From positions 124,001 through 188,000 of the forward strand of contig CAVYYU010000002.1 of assembly GCA_963772805.1 (NCBI GenBank): a stretch of 64,000 nucleotides of DNA, written 5' to 3'. Under the pieces are notes generated by a model that saw nothing but the letters and a program-made list of their open reading frames with translations, was not told the origin of the DNA and made no database searches. Below are positions 42,868-51,523 of the stretch, in pieces; position 1 is the stretch's first letter; every line of letters starts with the position of its first letter. The position numbers and the translations under genes are program-made. This stretch comes from Legionella_A sp963772805 (GTDB lineage Bacteria; Pseudomonadota; Gammaproteobacteria; Legionellales; Legionellaceae).

Positions 42868-45285
42868 ATGAGTGTTGATACCAGTTATGATTCAACCAAT
42901 ATTAAAGTACTAAAAGGACTGGATGCAGTACGAAAGCGTCCTGGGATGTATATTGGCGATACCGATGATGGCACGGGCTTGCACCACATGGTGTTTGAAG
43001 TGGTAGATAATTCCATTGACGAGGCGCTTGCCGGACACTGTCATGCAATCAATGTCATCATTCATGTCAACGAGTCGATTACCGTAAACGACGATGGCCG
43101 TGGGATTCCTGTTGATATTCATAAAGAAGAAGGCCGTTCCGCGGCTGAAGTAATCATGACCATTCTTCATGCTGGCGGTAAATTTGATGATAACTCTTAT
43201 AAAGTATCCGGTGGATTGCATGGTGTTGGTGTGTCGGTCGTTAACGCGCTTTCAGATGAGCTGCATTTGAGGATTTGCCGCTATGGCAACGTCTATGAAC
43301 AACATTATCGCAATGGTGTTCCTGATGCGCCGTTGGCAATTACGGGTGATTCAGATACTACAGGTACGCAGATTTGGTTTAAACCGAGTGCTGATACATT
43401 TACCAATATTGAATTTCACTTTGATATTTTAGCCAAGCGCCTACGTGAGTTATCATTTCTTAATTCTGGTGTTTGCATCAATTTACATGACGAGCGCACG
43501 GATAAACACGAGACATTCAAATATGAAGGTGGAATTAAAGCATTTGTTGAACATTTGAATCGCAATAAAGCGCCGATTATTCCGGTGGTCTTCACCATGA
43601 TTGCGGAAAAAGACAACATTATGGTTGAGTTGGCGATGCAATGGAATGACACGTATCAAGAAAACATTTTTTGTTTTACCAATAATATCCCGCAGCGGGA
43701 TGGTGGAACGCATCTTGCCGGTTTTCGTGGCGCACTTACGCGCACTATGAATAATTACATCGAAAACGAAGGCTATGCTAAAAAGGCAAAAATAGTAACA
43801 ACGGGTGATGATGCACGCGAAGGTCTGACGGCGGTATTGTCTGTTAAGGTTCCCGATCCAAAATTTTCATCACAAACGAAGGACAAATTGGTTTCTTCCG
43901 AAGTGAAGGCGGCAGTGGAGTCACTGGTTGCTGAAAAATTCAATGATTTCCTCTTAGAAAATCCTGCAGTAGCTAAAGCTATTGTTGGTAAAACGATTGA
44001 GGCCGCCCGTGCGCGCGAGGCGGCGAGGCGTGCGCGTGATATGACGCGGCGCAAGGGCGCGCTTGATATTGCCGGCTTGCCTGGGAAGCTTGCTGACTGT
44101 CAGGAAAAAGATCCGGCGCATTCTGAATTGTATCTGGTTGAGGGAGATTCGGCGGGAGGTTCCGCTAAACAGGGGCGTGATCGGAAATCGCAGGCTATTT
44201 TGCCGCTGAAAGGTAAGATTCTTAACGTTGAAAAAGCGCGTTTTGATAAGATGCTAGCCTCGCAAGAGGTGGCAACCTTAATCACGGCACTTGGGTGCGG
44301 TATCGGACCTGATGAATATAATCCCGACAAAGTTCGCTATCACCGTATTATTATCATGACCGACGCCGACGTCGACGGCTCACATATTCGTACATTGCTG
44401 CTGACGTTTTTTTATCGCCAGACACCCGAGCTGATTGAGCGTGGCTATATTTATATTGCCCAACCACCGCTTTATAAAGTGAAAAGTGGTAAGCAAGAGC
44501 GTTATGTTAAAGATGATGATGCTTTGTATTCTTATTTGACCCAAAGTGCCCTTGATGGCGCCGAGTTTCATCCGGCTAAGGATGCACCGGCGATAACGGC
44601 GATGGCTTTGGAGGAGTTAGTACATCAATTTCGACGCGTAGAAAAAATAACCAGACGCTATGCACGTCGCTACCATACGGTTATTTTGCAAAATATAGCG
44701 TACTTACCGCTTTTACAGCCGGATGCATTTAGCAGTGCTGACGTAATTGGCGAGTGGGCGAAGACGCTTGATGCGCGGATGCAGCAGTTGAATAGCAAAA
44801 CCCAGAAATTTAGGGTTGATGTTGTTCACAATCCGGAAAACAATTATTACATGCCACGGGTCAATATTACGCAGAATGGGATGGAAACTCCCGTGTTGTT
44901 AAATACCGAGTTGTTCTTTTCAAAAGATTACAAAGACATGGTCACATTGGGCAGCAAGCTGCATCAGTTGATTGAGGAGGGCGCTTATGTCAAACGTGGT
45001 GATAAAGTCAAAGCGGTAGATAGTTTTGAGGGTGCGCTCGCCTGGCTGATGGAAGAAGCAAAACGCGGACAAACGATTCAGCGTTATAAAGGGCTGGGGG
45101 AAATGAATCCTGAGCAATTGTGGGAAACGACCATGGATCCCAATGCGCGCCGCATGTTGCAGGTTACTATCGAAGACGCGGTCGCTGCAGATGAAATTTT
45201 CACGACATTAATGGGCGACAATGTTGAACCAAGAAGGGAGTTCATTGAAACGAATGCCCTGGAAGCAGAAAATATTGATTTCTAA
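42868..45285 (+). CDS. gyrB: DNA gyrase subunit B
   Basis: 805 residues, full length. GHKL ATPase motifs EVVDNSIDEALAGH, DDGRGIPVD and GGLHGVGVSVVNAL; Toprim motifs LVEGDSAGGSAKQGRDR and DADVDGSHI; C-terminal QRYKGLGEMNPEQLWETTMD. Length includes the ~165-residue insert of gammaproteobacterial GyrB. gyrA is not in the window. The ATG is preceded by GAGG. Confidence 0.98.
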   Translation: MSVDTSYDSTNIKVLKGLDAVRKRPGMYIGDTDDGTGLHHMVFEVVDNSIDEALAGHCHAINVIIHVNESITVNDDGRGIPVDIHKEEGRSAAEVIMTILHAGGKFDDNSYKVSGGLHGVGVSVVNALSDELHLRICRYGNVYEQHYRNGVPDAPLAITGDSDTTGTQIWFKPSADTFTNIEFHFDILAKRLRELSFLNSGVCINLHDERTDKHETFKYEGGIKAFVEHLNRNKAPIIPVVFTMIAEKDNIMVELAMQWNDTYQENIFCFTNNIPQRDGGTHLAGFRGALTRTMNNYIENEGYAKKAKIVTTGDDAREGLTAVLSVKVPDPKFSSQTKDKLVSSEVKAAVESLVAEKFNDFLLENPAVAKAIVGKTIEAARAREAARRARDMTRRKGALDIAGLPGKLADCQEKDPAHSELYLVEGDSAGGSAKQGRDRKSQAILPLKGKILNVEKARFDKMLASQEVATLITALGCGIGPDEYNPDKVRYHRIIIMTDADVDGSHIRTLLLTFFYRQTPELIERGYIYIAQPPLYKVKSGKQERYVKDDDALYSYLTQSALDGAEFHPAKDAPAITAMALEELVHQFRRVEKITRRYARRYHTVILQNIAYLPLLQPDAFSSADVIGEWAKTLDARMQQLNSKTQKFRVDVVHNPENNYYMPRVNITQNGMETPVLLNTELFFSKDYKDMVTLGSKLHQLIEEGAYVKRGDKVKAVDSFEGALAWLMEEAKRGQTIQRYKGLGEMNPEQLWETTMDPNARRMLQVTIEDAVAADEIFTTLMGDNVEPRREFIETNALEAENIDF

Positions 45286-45312
45286 TTGCTAGCCTTGTTG
45301 CAAGGCTGACGG

Positions 45313-45382
45313 AGCCTCTTATTTCCTATCAGGTGTTGGTTTTCCCCTGAAAACAAGAGGCTTCCGCTGCGTATGCGCAGCG
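45313..45382 (+). terminator. Structured region after gyrB, likely terminator
   Basis: AGCCTCTT (45313-45320) pairs with AAGAGGCT (45355-45362) enclosing a nested TCAGG/CCTGA stem, and is followed by CGCTGCG-TATG-CGCAGCG (45365-45382). No U-run follows. The remaining part of the gap to 45570 has no gene that I can support. Confidence 0.45.
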
Positions 45383-45570
45383 AGCCTAAGGCGATGGGTG
45401 TGAACTTCCCCGTCCACCAACCTCGTCGAAAACAAGATAAACACTGCTCGCCAAACCAAAGCGCAATAATTGCCCATATTTTGATTCTGTGGTTTAATTT
45501 CGCGCACTCCATTTGCTATCCAGATAGAATTAAGTTTTTTAAAAGAACATTGTAATGAGGTTTAAGTTAT

Positions 45571-46338
45571 ATGCCTATAAAATTATCAGTTGTGCGTTCC
45601 TCAAACAATTGGAGTTATGTTGCTCTATCTTCTGTAGAACAAGCCGTTGCGTGTGGTATTCAGCAAGCCATCCAATTTTATAAACAGCGAGAAATTGATG
45701 AGGGTATTAAACATGCTTTGGCGAAGAGTGATCATGAGGAAAAGTATTATGAAAATAATATAAGCAAAACGGAGCAGAGAATAACAGAGATTCAAGCTCT
45801 TTATTATGATGTTAAGATTTTGGCAAAGCAAATTCCTGTTGAGAAGCTTAAGGATCATCTAGAGTATAAAAATATTCGAGGTTTAGAGTGCTTTACTATC
45901 ATTTTTTATAAAGACAAAAACAAAGCAGAAAATATTGCCTTTTTGCAAGTGTCATTATATGTCTACGAAAAACATAGAATTTTGTATCTGGCTGAAATTA
46001 ATGTCGAAGAAAACTATCAAAACTCGGGTTATGGCGCCATCTTGATAAATGCATTTAATAGCTTAGGTGATGAGATAGCAGATTGTCAGTTATTAAATGT
46101 GTCGAGTCAGAAATTATCAGCGGCGCAATTTTATATTAGAAATGGATACCATGTAACAGCTTCAGCTGAAAAAGCGATAAAGGAAGGAGAACAGAATGGA
46201 GGCCCGACTAGAGACCAGGTTTTGAATTGTTCTGCTAATCAGGTAGATCTAAGGATGTCTAGAACAAGTTTTTTTCATAGAAAACTGGATGCGTTATTGA
46301 GCCGCGCAGAATCATCGCACCCAACGCCCACCTCGTAA
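45571..46338 (+). CDS. GNAT-family N-acetyltransferase-like protein
   Basis: 255 residues. The central LAEINVEENYQNSGYGAILINAF matches the acetyl-CoA pyrophosphate loop (Q-x-x-G-x-G/A) after a beta strand, followed by SAAQFYIRNGYHV, the typical GNAT C-terminal strand. About 100 helical N-terminal residues and a polar ~55-residue tail flank it. The substrate is unknown. AT-rich codon use and the non-catalytic extensions suggest an accessory or effector gene rather than a housekeeping enzyme. Confidence 0.7.
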   Translation: MPIKLSVVRSSNNWSYVALSSVEQAVACGIQQAIQFYKQREIDEGIKHALAKSDHEEKYYENNISKTEQRITEIQALYYDVKILAKQIPVEKLKDHLEYKNIRGLECFTIIFYKDKNKAENIAFLQVSLYVYEKHRILYLAEINVEENYQNSGYGAILINAFNSLGDEIADCQLLNVSSQKLSAAQFYIRNGYHVTASAEKAIKEGEQNGGPTRDQVLNCSANQVDLRMSRTSFFHRKLDALLSRAESSHPTPTS

Positions 46339-46533
46339 AAACGTGCAGAAACTCAAGAAAATACATTTATTGCGTTGTATAGTCATAAACGTTAAGCGGT
46401 TTAATAAAAAACAACAAATTAATAGGCAAATTTTTCAGGCTGAATAAATGAGATTTTACTGTGGATTTTAAATTTGACTGATTTGTTTAACGCTAATTGC
46501 GCGGCGCGCCATTAAGACTACTTTGCCTGAATG

Positions 46534-46627
46534 AAAACCCTAAAACCCGCATCCTTGCGGTTGGGCACATCCTTTGTGCCTATCCTTGAATTGTGACATC
46601 CTGTCAGACAATCCATGTCATCCCTTA
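46534..46627 (-). ncRNA. CsrA-sequestering sRNA (RsmY/RsmZ/CsrB-like)
   Basis: Read on the minus strand, about 95 bases hold six GGA motifs. Four are in loops of short stems: GACA-TGGAT-TGTC, TGACA-GGA-TGTCA, GGCACA-AAGGA-TGTGCC and CCGC-AAGGAT-GCGG. The last stem is followed by TTTT and a second TTTT, a fair Rho-independent terminator. GGA presented in hairpin loops is the CsrA/RsmA-binding design. A promoter and a GacA/LetA-like box lie at the right distances upstream. The overlapping 75-codon minus-strand frame (46518-46745) is not convincing as protein. Ends are estimates. Confidence 0.78.
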
Positions 46628-46633
46628 TGCCTA

Positions 46634-46661
46634 AGTATAACTTTTCCACAGTCTGTGTCAT
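46634..46661 (-). promoter_or_regulatory. Promoter of the CsrB-like sRNA
   Basis: On the minus strand: -35 ATGACA (46656-46661), a 16-base spacer and -10 TATACT (46634-46639), each one mismatch from consensus. Transcription should begin near 46627. Confidence 0.65.
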
Positions 46662-46682
46662 CATGGCTAAGTCTGATTGTCT

Positions 46683-46700
46683 TGTAAGAAATGTCTTGAA
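46683..46700. promoter_or_regulatory. GacA/LetA-like binding box upstream of the sRNA
   Basis: TGTAAG-AAATGT-CTTGAA matches TGTAAGN6CTTACA at 10 of 12 fixed positions and the Legionella LetA pattern TNAGAAATTTCTNA at 10 of 12. Its centre is about 65 bases upstream of the predicted start, where GacA-type boxes of rsmY/rsmZ genes are found. Confidence 0.65.
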
Positions 46701-46762
46701 AACGCCTGTGCATTGTCTCTGCTGTAGCACGAAAACAGGATGCATTCTGATAGCAGATCAAC

Positions 46763-47059
46763 CTAGGCTAGTGTTTTGGCGATAGCTTGTAGCATTTTTT
46801 CTCGGGCACTCGCTGCGATGGTTAAAAAAGCAAGCTGTCCGAATTGTTTGATTGTTGTAACAGTGTGGCGTTGTTGGCCACTTTTCCATCCTATGATGAA
46901 TGCGGGGATTAAAATGGCGACAAGCACCAGGGGGTTTTCCCTAATCAGGTTAGAAAAATAATGTTGATGCTTGAGCATCCTATTCTGATGGCACCGCAAT
47001 GTTTTTTCCGTCGCAGCTATCGCCATTATCACCTGCTTTCTTGAAGTCATTGTTGTCAT
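46763..47059 (-). CDS. Small membrane protein, YqjK-like position
   Basis: 98 residues: a charged N-terminal helix, one TM segment (ENPLVLVAILIPAFIIGW) and a basic tail. It overlaps the 3' end of the YqjE-like gene in another frame, so the true start may be an internal ATG. Third gene of a yqjD-yqjE-type operon, where E. coli has yqjK; sequence similarity to YqjK is weak. Confidence 0.6.
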   Translation of the reverse strand: MTTMTSRKQVIMAIAATEKTLRCHQNRMLKHQHYFSNLIRENPLVLVAILIPAFIIGWKSGQQRHTVTTIKQFGQLAFLTIAASAREKMLQAIAKTLA

Positions 47060-47405
47060 TTTCCTTGTGGCGGGCTAAATGCAGCCGTGTTTTTTCAAAA
47101 CTCATTTGTTTTAAATTAAATAACAGGTATTTCAGCAAGATGCCCAGCAATAGGCCGTTTAGTAATAACACAGCTAAAGTGGCAATTATGCCGCTATTGT
47201 AAGCTTGTATGATCCCGTAACCTACCATTACCATGGTAGATAACCAGACAGTTAACAAGACAACGAGTAACATTAACACGTTCAACAATAGCGGAAAAAT
47301 ACTCAGTCCCGCTAACGTTGCTTCCAGTTTTATCAGTGATATCAATGATAAAAGAGCGCTCCACTTACTGGAAACAAGGCCTTCAATCTCTTCAAAGAAC
47401 TGCAT
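46980..47405 (-). CDS. YqjE/phage-holin-like (DUF1469) membrane protein
   Basis: 141 residues with two TM pairs (about 38-65 LSIFPLLLNVLMLLVVLLTVW and 72-98) and a charged C-terminal tail. Length, topology and position after a YqjD-like gene fit the DUF1469 family. Function is unknown; YqjD-type operons are linked to stationary phase and ribosome association at the membrane. The start overlaps the preceding stop by one base (TAATG). Confidence 0.75.
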   Translation of the reverse strand: MQFFEEIEGLVSSKWSALLSLISLIKLEATLAGLSIFPLLLNVLMLLVVLLTVWLSTMVMVGYGIIQAYNSGIIATLAVLLLNGLLLGILLKYLLFNLKQMSFEKTRLHLARHKENDNNDFKKAGDNGDSCDGKNIAVPSE

Positions 47406-47665
47406 TATTTTCTGAATAATGAAGATAATAAAAAGCCAACGCCGGCTGCAATTAAAACCGAGGTTAAAGGATTTTTTTGTATTTTTATTGTAAACTCGTC
47501 GGAGTATTCTTTGGCCGTTTTTTGTGCGGTGGATACTTTCTCTATCCCTTCATCATATAACTCACCCACTAACTTTCGGCCTTCATTGACCAACTCATTG
47601 GCTGCATCAGTGATATGAGCCTTTCTGCCATTCGTGCTTGGTCTTGCTTTGGTATTTCTGTCCAT
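47405..47665 (-). CDS. ElaB/YqjD-family membrane-anchored protein (DUF883)
   Basis: 86 residues. A long amphipathic helix (DAANELVNEGRKLVGELYDEG ...) leads to the characteristic C-terminal anchor KNPLTSVLIAAGVGFLLSSLFRK. Family members anchor ribosomes to the inner membrane in stationary phase. It is the first gene of the operon with the YqjE-like protein. Confidence 0.88.
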   Translation of the reverse strand: MDRNTKARPSTNGRKAHITDAANELVNEGRKLVGELYDEGIEKVSTAQKTAKEYSDEFTIKIQKNPLTSVLIAAGVGFLLSSLFRK

Positions 47666-47818
47666 GTCTTACTCCTTGGTTATGTATAGGCAATTTTAAG
47701 CATAGTAGAATAATGCCGTTTGTGATAATTTTTATGGCAATTAGTTGGCTTGGGTGTTTTGGTTTTGTTGTCATGGCGACGTTGCGCCATTCGCCATGAC
47801 AAGATTACTACCAATAGG

Positions 47819-48436
47819 CTAACCTGGGCCCATATCCATTTCTGCATCATCAAATACCGCCGCTGTTTTTTGCTCGCCAGATGTGCATTCATAGGGAAAC
47901 ATCCTGTAGTTTGGGATGGTGGCAACTGGCATTACCTTTAATAAGGCGGCTTCTAGCGCGATTGCCAGGTCACTGCGTTCGCCAAAAGCCAAATTAACGT
48001 TGCGCGCCATGTGGCCGCGATTATCTCTTGGGGTAATTGCAACCAAGTGTGTGGCAAATTCGACGGCATTTTTTTCAGTGAGCGTATTGCATAAATCACG
48101 AAACTGGATGAACAAATCAGCGTTAAACTCTGGGGGTAAAAGCAACTGGTATGGGGATAAAGCTTGATCATTGAAGATTACTTCAATGCGTTGGCGTACT
48201 TCAATTGCTTGACTAATAAACTCATGAATACTGTTTTCTTTATCCTCTTCTTGGGGGCGTAGTACTTCAATGGCATCATAGAAGTCGCTTAACTCTTCGC
48301 TTGAGAATAACATTACAATGTGGGTAGAAAATTCAATTTTTTCATCAGTGGATAATATTTCCAGTGCTTCTTTGCATGCCTCTAATTGTTCAGGGCTTAC
48401 ATCTTTTACGAGCAGTTTCTCAAGTTCCGAGTCCAT
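47819..48436 (-). CDS. Hypothetical acidic helical protein
   Basis: 205 residues, acidic and helical, with two related-looking halves: SPEQLEACKEALEILSTDEKIEFSTHIVML and FIQFRDLCNTLTEKNAVEFATHLVAI. This suggests an internal duplication of a ~35-residue motif ending in EF(S/A)TH(I/L)V. The ATG follows AAGGAAA. No signal peptide or TM. No family recognised. Confidence 0.65.
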   Translation of the reverse strand: MDSELEKLLVKDVSPEQLEACKEALEILSTDEKIEFSTHIVMLFSSEELSDFYDAIEVLRPQEEDKENSIHEFISQAIEVRQRIEVIFNDQALSPYQLLLPPEFNADLFIQFRDLCNTLTEKNAVEFATHLVAITPRDNRGHMARNVNLAFGERSDLAIALEAALLKVMPVATIPNYRMFPYECTSGEQKTAAVFDDAEMDMGPG

Positions 48437-48658
48437 TATTATTTCCTTATATAAATAGCGTGGCGAAAAGCGGGCTTTTTTATCATAACGAATTCAATCT
48501 GTGCTGTCATGAGTATTGTTTTGCATAACGAAGTACAGTCAACAACTTTGTGTTTATATTATTTTTAATGACTAATATTTGCTAAAGTTTTATTTTTTTA
48601 GGTCGATTACTACTGTATATGTTGTTGCCTTAAGAATAAAAATTACAAGGAGTAGGCA

Positions 48659-48883
48659 ATGTCTGAGAATCAAATACTACAAGATTCCTTTCTAAGCGAG
48701 TTGGCAAAGGAGCAAATCCCGGTATCCATTTTTTTGGTAAATGGTATCAAACTGCATGGTATTGTCGACAGCTTTGATAATCATGTGATTATGTTGAAAA
48801 ATGCGGTGACGCAAATGGTCTATAAGAACGCTATTTCCACGGTGGTGCCAGCTCGTATGGTGACTGTGAGTCTGACTAAATAG
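48659..48883 (+). CDS. hfq: RNA chaperone Hfq
   Basis: 74 residues. The Sm1 motif (LQDSFLSELAKEQIPVSIFL) and Sm2 motif with YKNAIS in place of YKHAIS are clear. Gln8 and the proximal-face residues are present; the C-terminal tail is short. Hfq pairs sRNAs with mRNAs. Usually followed by hflX, but here hflX is 3 kb away on the opposite strand. AAGGAG precedes the ATG. Confidence 0.97.
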   Translation: MSENQILQDSFLSELAKEQIPVSIFLVNGIKLHGIVDSFDNHVIMLKNAVTQMVYKNAISTVVPARMVTVSLTK

Positions 48884-49016
48884 TTGACGGCCGGTTAGGT
48901 TTTATTCACTTATAAGACGTTGTTTCGAGAGTGGATCGGGATAATGTCTTATGGATTGGTTGATGTACTCGAGACATTGTGATTAAATTGTGGTCATTGG
49001 TGCGCAGAGCGAGATC

Positions 49017-49856
49017 ATGACCATGCCGGGTAAAGATAGAGAAGAAAAACAAGGTGCAAATGAATATCTTGTTCCTTCATGCGATAACTGTATGGAGAAT
49101 CAAGCTGCAGTTACTGCTGTTGCAGACATTTCACACATAGCTTTTAGAAATGAAAAAATTACTGATGATACTATGGCGCATATCATTGGGTTTATAAATA
49201 CAGAAAAACCACTCTCGGTCGATCTGAGCCACACCGGAATTACAAAGGAAAGTATAATGGCATTGGCAGAGGGCCTTAAAAATAATAATACCTTGAGATG
49301 TCTTAATTTACGCGGGAATAATCTTGGTGGCGTCGGTGCTGCTTATCTAGTGTCGCTGCTGCGAACTAACAAGACTATTATCTCATTCGATATAATGGCT
49401 AACGCAATTCCACCTGAATATATGCGTATACTGGCTCATTATATAGCAAAAAATAATTTGATATTTTTAAAAGAAAATAGATATATTAGCGCCATTCCAA
49501 CGGGTTGTTTTAATATGGCCTATACGCTTTATTGTGCATTGGGAAAAGATAAGTGCGTGCAAGCGTTGAAAAATATGGCGAGTTATAGCTTTGTTGATGG
49601 TGCTTACCTAAAACTAGCTGGGAAAAATGATAGCGCCCCCAGTTCTGTAACGGAAATGACTAGCCAGGCGAGTTCAACACAAAACAGCCAAAGCGATTTT
49701 GAAATGAGCCCATTTGATACAGCAATGCTAATATCAGGTACCGCTAAATTTTTTCGACCAGGGACTGCTTTATCAGCAAGTTCACCCACTTCGGCAAGCC
49801 GCGCAAGTGGCATGGGAATTTGTGTACACCAAGCAGCAGAAAAGAACCAACCCTAA
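49017..49856 (+). CDS. Leucine-rich-repeat (RNase-inhibitor type) protein
   Basis: About 279 residues from MTMPGKDREEKQG; a GTG at 48990 gives 288. Three to four LRR units are visible: LSVDLSHTGITKESIMALAE, LRCLNLRGNNLGGVGAAYLV and IISFDIMANAIPPEYMRILA. They have the L-x-L-x-x-N pattern and ~28-residue period of RI-type repeats, common in eukaryotes and in effectors. The C-terminal ~90 residues are Ser/Thr-rich and disordered. No secretion signal. It interrupts the usual hfq-hflX neighbourhood. Confidence 0.8.
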   Translation: MTMPGKDREEKQGANEYLVPSCDNCMENQAAVTAVADISHIAFRNEKITDDTMAHIIGFINTEKPLSVDLSHTGITKESIMALAEGLKNNNTLRCLNLRGNNLGGVGAAYLVSLLRTNKTIISFDIMANAIPPEYMRILAHYIAKNNLIFLKENRYISAIPTGCFNMAYTLYCALGKDKCVQALKNMASYSFVDGAYLKLAGKNDSAPSSVTEMTSQASSTQNSQSDFEMSPFDTAMLISGTAKFFRPGTALSASSPTSASRASGMGICVHQAAEKNQP

Positions 49857-49876
49857 GTTAGCAAGGTTGCAAAAAA

Positions 49877-50791
49877 TTAAATATTAACGCCATTTTCCAC
49901 GGCATATTTCCGCGGGAGCTTCCCGGGACGGGCTTGCAAATAAGAGCGGCTCATGGCAACCAGGTTATATAACAGAATAACTAAGAGCAATGAGTGCAGC
50001 CAAGTGACGGTTAACTTGGTAAATACCGGCAAGGTAATTAAAACGCCAACGCAGCCAGCCAGACTTACTATCAACGTCTTTTTCAAAGGAATTTTATCGT
50101 GCTGCAGAAAAACCAGGGTTGTTAGTGGCTGTTGCATCGCCCCTGCGGTCGTCATAATCGGGAATGCCACCAGCGGTGAGACATTCAACAGGAATAATAC
50201 CCCTTGCACCATTACAAACAAACCGATGCCAACGGAGGTCAGCGCACCGCAGACCACCATAGCAAAAAATCCAACGATGAGCTTCCACGAGTGTAATTCG
50301 GCTACATCGCCACCTACGGGTAATAGGTGAAATTGGTGACATAACAAAAGGCCAATTATTAAGGTAAAGCAACAGATCATCGCCAGGCGAATGGCTTGCT
50401 TGCTTAATCGGCTAACCACAGAACCGCCAAGCAGGCCGCCCAGGCACGTGCCGGCAACCAGGGTTAGTAGCGTTGTTAGTTCGACATCGATGAGATGCAT
50501 AAAGTAGAGGGATTCTATCGTGCCTGGGATGACCTGGGCACCATTATTCATCGCAGGTAATTCGTCGTCGCTGAAGGTGCCTAGTAGTTTTGCCAGGGCA
50601 ACATTAACGGCAAAACTGCCTATGCCCACGGTATCGGCAATAAAAGCAATGACGCCGCTTAATCCGAGCTTGCAGTATTCCTGTGGTGATAAGGTAACAG
50701 TCGGTTGCCGCTTCAATTTGTATAACATGACAACGATACAAAGCAGACTGAGTATGGATATAGCGAGGATAATTAAATGCAAAGTCATCAT
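49877..50791 (-). CDS. TSUP (TauE/SafE) family permease
   Basis: 304 residues with about eight TM helices and the duplicated TSUP layout; GVIAFIADTVGIGSFAVNVALAK is the family N-terminal motif and GLFVMVQGVLFLLNVSPLVAFPIMTTAGAMQQPL its counterpart in the second half. These carry sulfite, sulfoacetate or related anions; the substrate is unknown. Confidence 0.88.
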   Translation of the reverse strand: MMTLHLIILAISILSLLCIVVMLYKLKRQPTVTLSPQEYCKLGLSGVIAFIADTVGIGSFAVNVALAKLLGTFSDDELPAMNNGAQVIPGTIESLYFMHLIDVELTTLLTLVAGTCLGGLLGGSVVSRLSKQAIRLAMICCFTLIIGLLLCHQFHLLPVGGDVAELHSWKLIVGFFAMVVCGALTSVGIGLFVMVQGVLFLLNVSPLVAFPIMTTAGAMQQPLTTLVFLQHDKIPLKKTLIVSLAGCVGVLITLPVFTKLTVTWLHSLLLVILLYNLVAMSRSYLQARPGKLPRKYAVENGVNI

Positions 50792-50924
50792 GCTCTCAAA
50801 ATTACTTAACGCGAAATTGCGATGCTCCCTGCGGCGGAGCGGATGTCGTATTTGGAGGGAACTTTACCAAAAATACATTAAGGGAGCATTAAGTCTTTGT
50901 GTGGGTTGCAATTTTTATCGTCTA

Positions 50925-51275
50925 TTACATCGTTTTCTGTTCTAAATTGTCAGTATTGTCAGTATTGTCAGTATTGTCAGTATTGTCAGTATTGTTAGTA
51001 TGAGTTTGCGTGGCAACAATTTGAATTAGGTCGCTATTGTTATTCTGTGGATTTATCCGATCATAAGAGCCATGATAGATTGTCCTGTCATTAGTAGAAT
51101 AAAAGTAGGGTGTTGTGGCTATTGATTCGCTGGCAAATGAGCGTCTTAATTTAGGGGGGTGAATAGGCATGCTCGCATCGGGTTCGCTGACTTTTAGAAG
51201 GCCTTCCTCATTAAAGTTCACGCCTTTTGCAACGTTATGCAAAGTACCTGTTTTGGGATCAAAAAAACGTGGCAT
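50925..51275 (-). CDS. Hypothetical protein with C-terminal TDN tandem repeat
   Basis: 116 residues from MPRFFDPKTGTLHNV, whose ATG follows AAGGAG; a longer frame to 51335 is less likely. A polar, Pro/Ser-containing protein without TM. The C-terminus is a run of Thr-Asp-Asn triplets encoded by a 9-bp tandem repeat. No family recognised. Confidence 0.6.
   Translation of the reverse strand: MPRFFDPKTGTLHNVAKGVNFNEEGLLKVSEPDASMPIHPPKLRRSFASESIATTPYFYSTNDRTIYHGSYDRINPQNNNSDLIQIVATQTHTNNTDNTDNTDNTDNTDNLEQKTM
50946..50999. repeat. 9-bp microsatellite, six units
   Basis: ATTGTCAGT repeated five times exactly (50946-50990) plus one unit with a single C-to-T change (50991-50999). Each unit adds three residues to the encoded tail, so copy-number change would alter protein length without shifting the frame. 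Confidence 0.9.
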
Positions 51276-51523
51276 AAAGCACTCCTTGGTTTGCTCCATC
51301 AGAACGGAGCTGGTTATAATGTGAGGATAAACCAAAAATTCGCATGGTCATTCTGGCAGCGGGGATTTGACGTTTGACTGCTGATTGCGAGTAGCTGTCG
51401 TCGGTATCGGCGCTTGTTATTTGGTATATTTTGCGCATTCGTTGTTTGAAAATCAATTGATTGACTGAAATTAAACCAATCATGTTAGAATAAATAAATA
51501 AATTTTATTTCGATGAGATTATT

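Noticed and set aside
43773..44054. Long antisense frames inside gyrB, parC, rlmL and mnmE
   Set aside because: They mirror the codon structure of the real genes on the other strand and carry no recognisable domains.
46518..46745. 75-codon minus-strand frame overlapping the sRNA
   Set aside because: Its composition is irregular and its 3' part is the GGA-hairpin series ending in a terminator. The RNA reading explains promoter, box and stems; a protein explains none of them.
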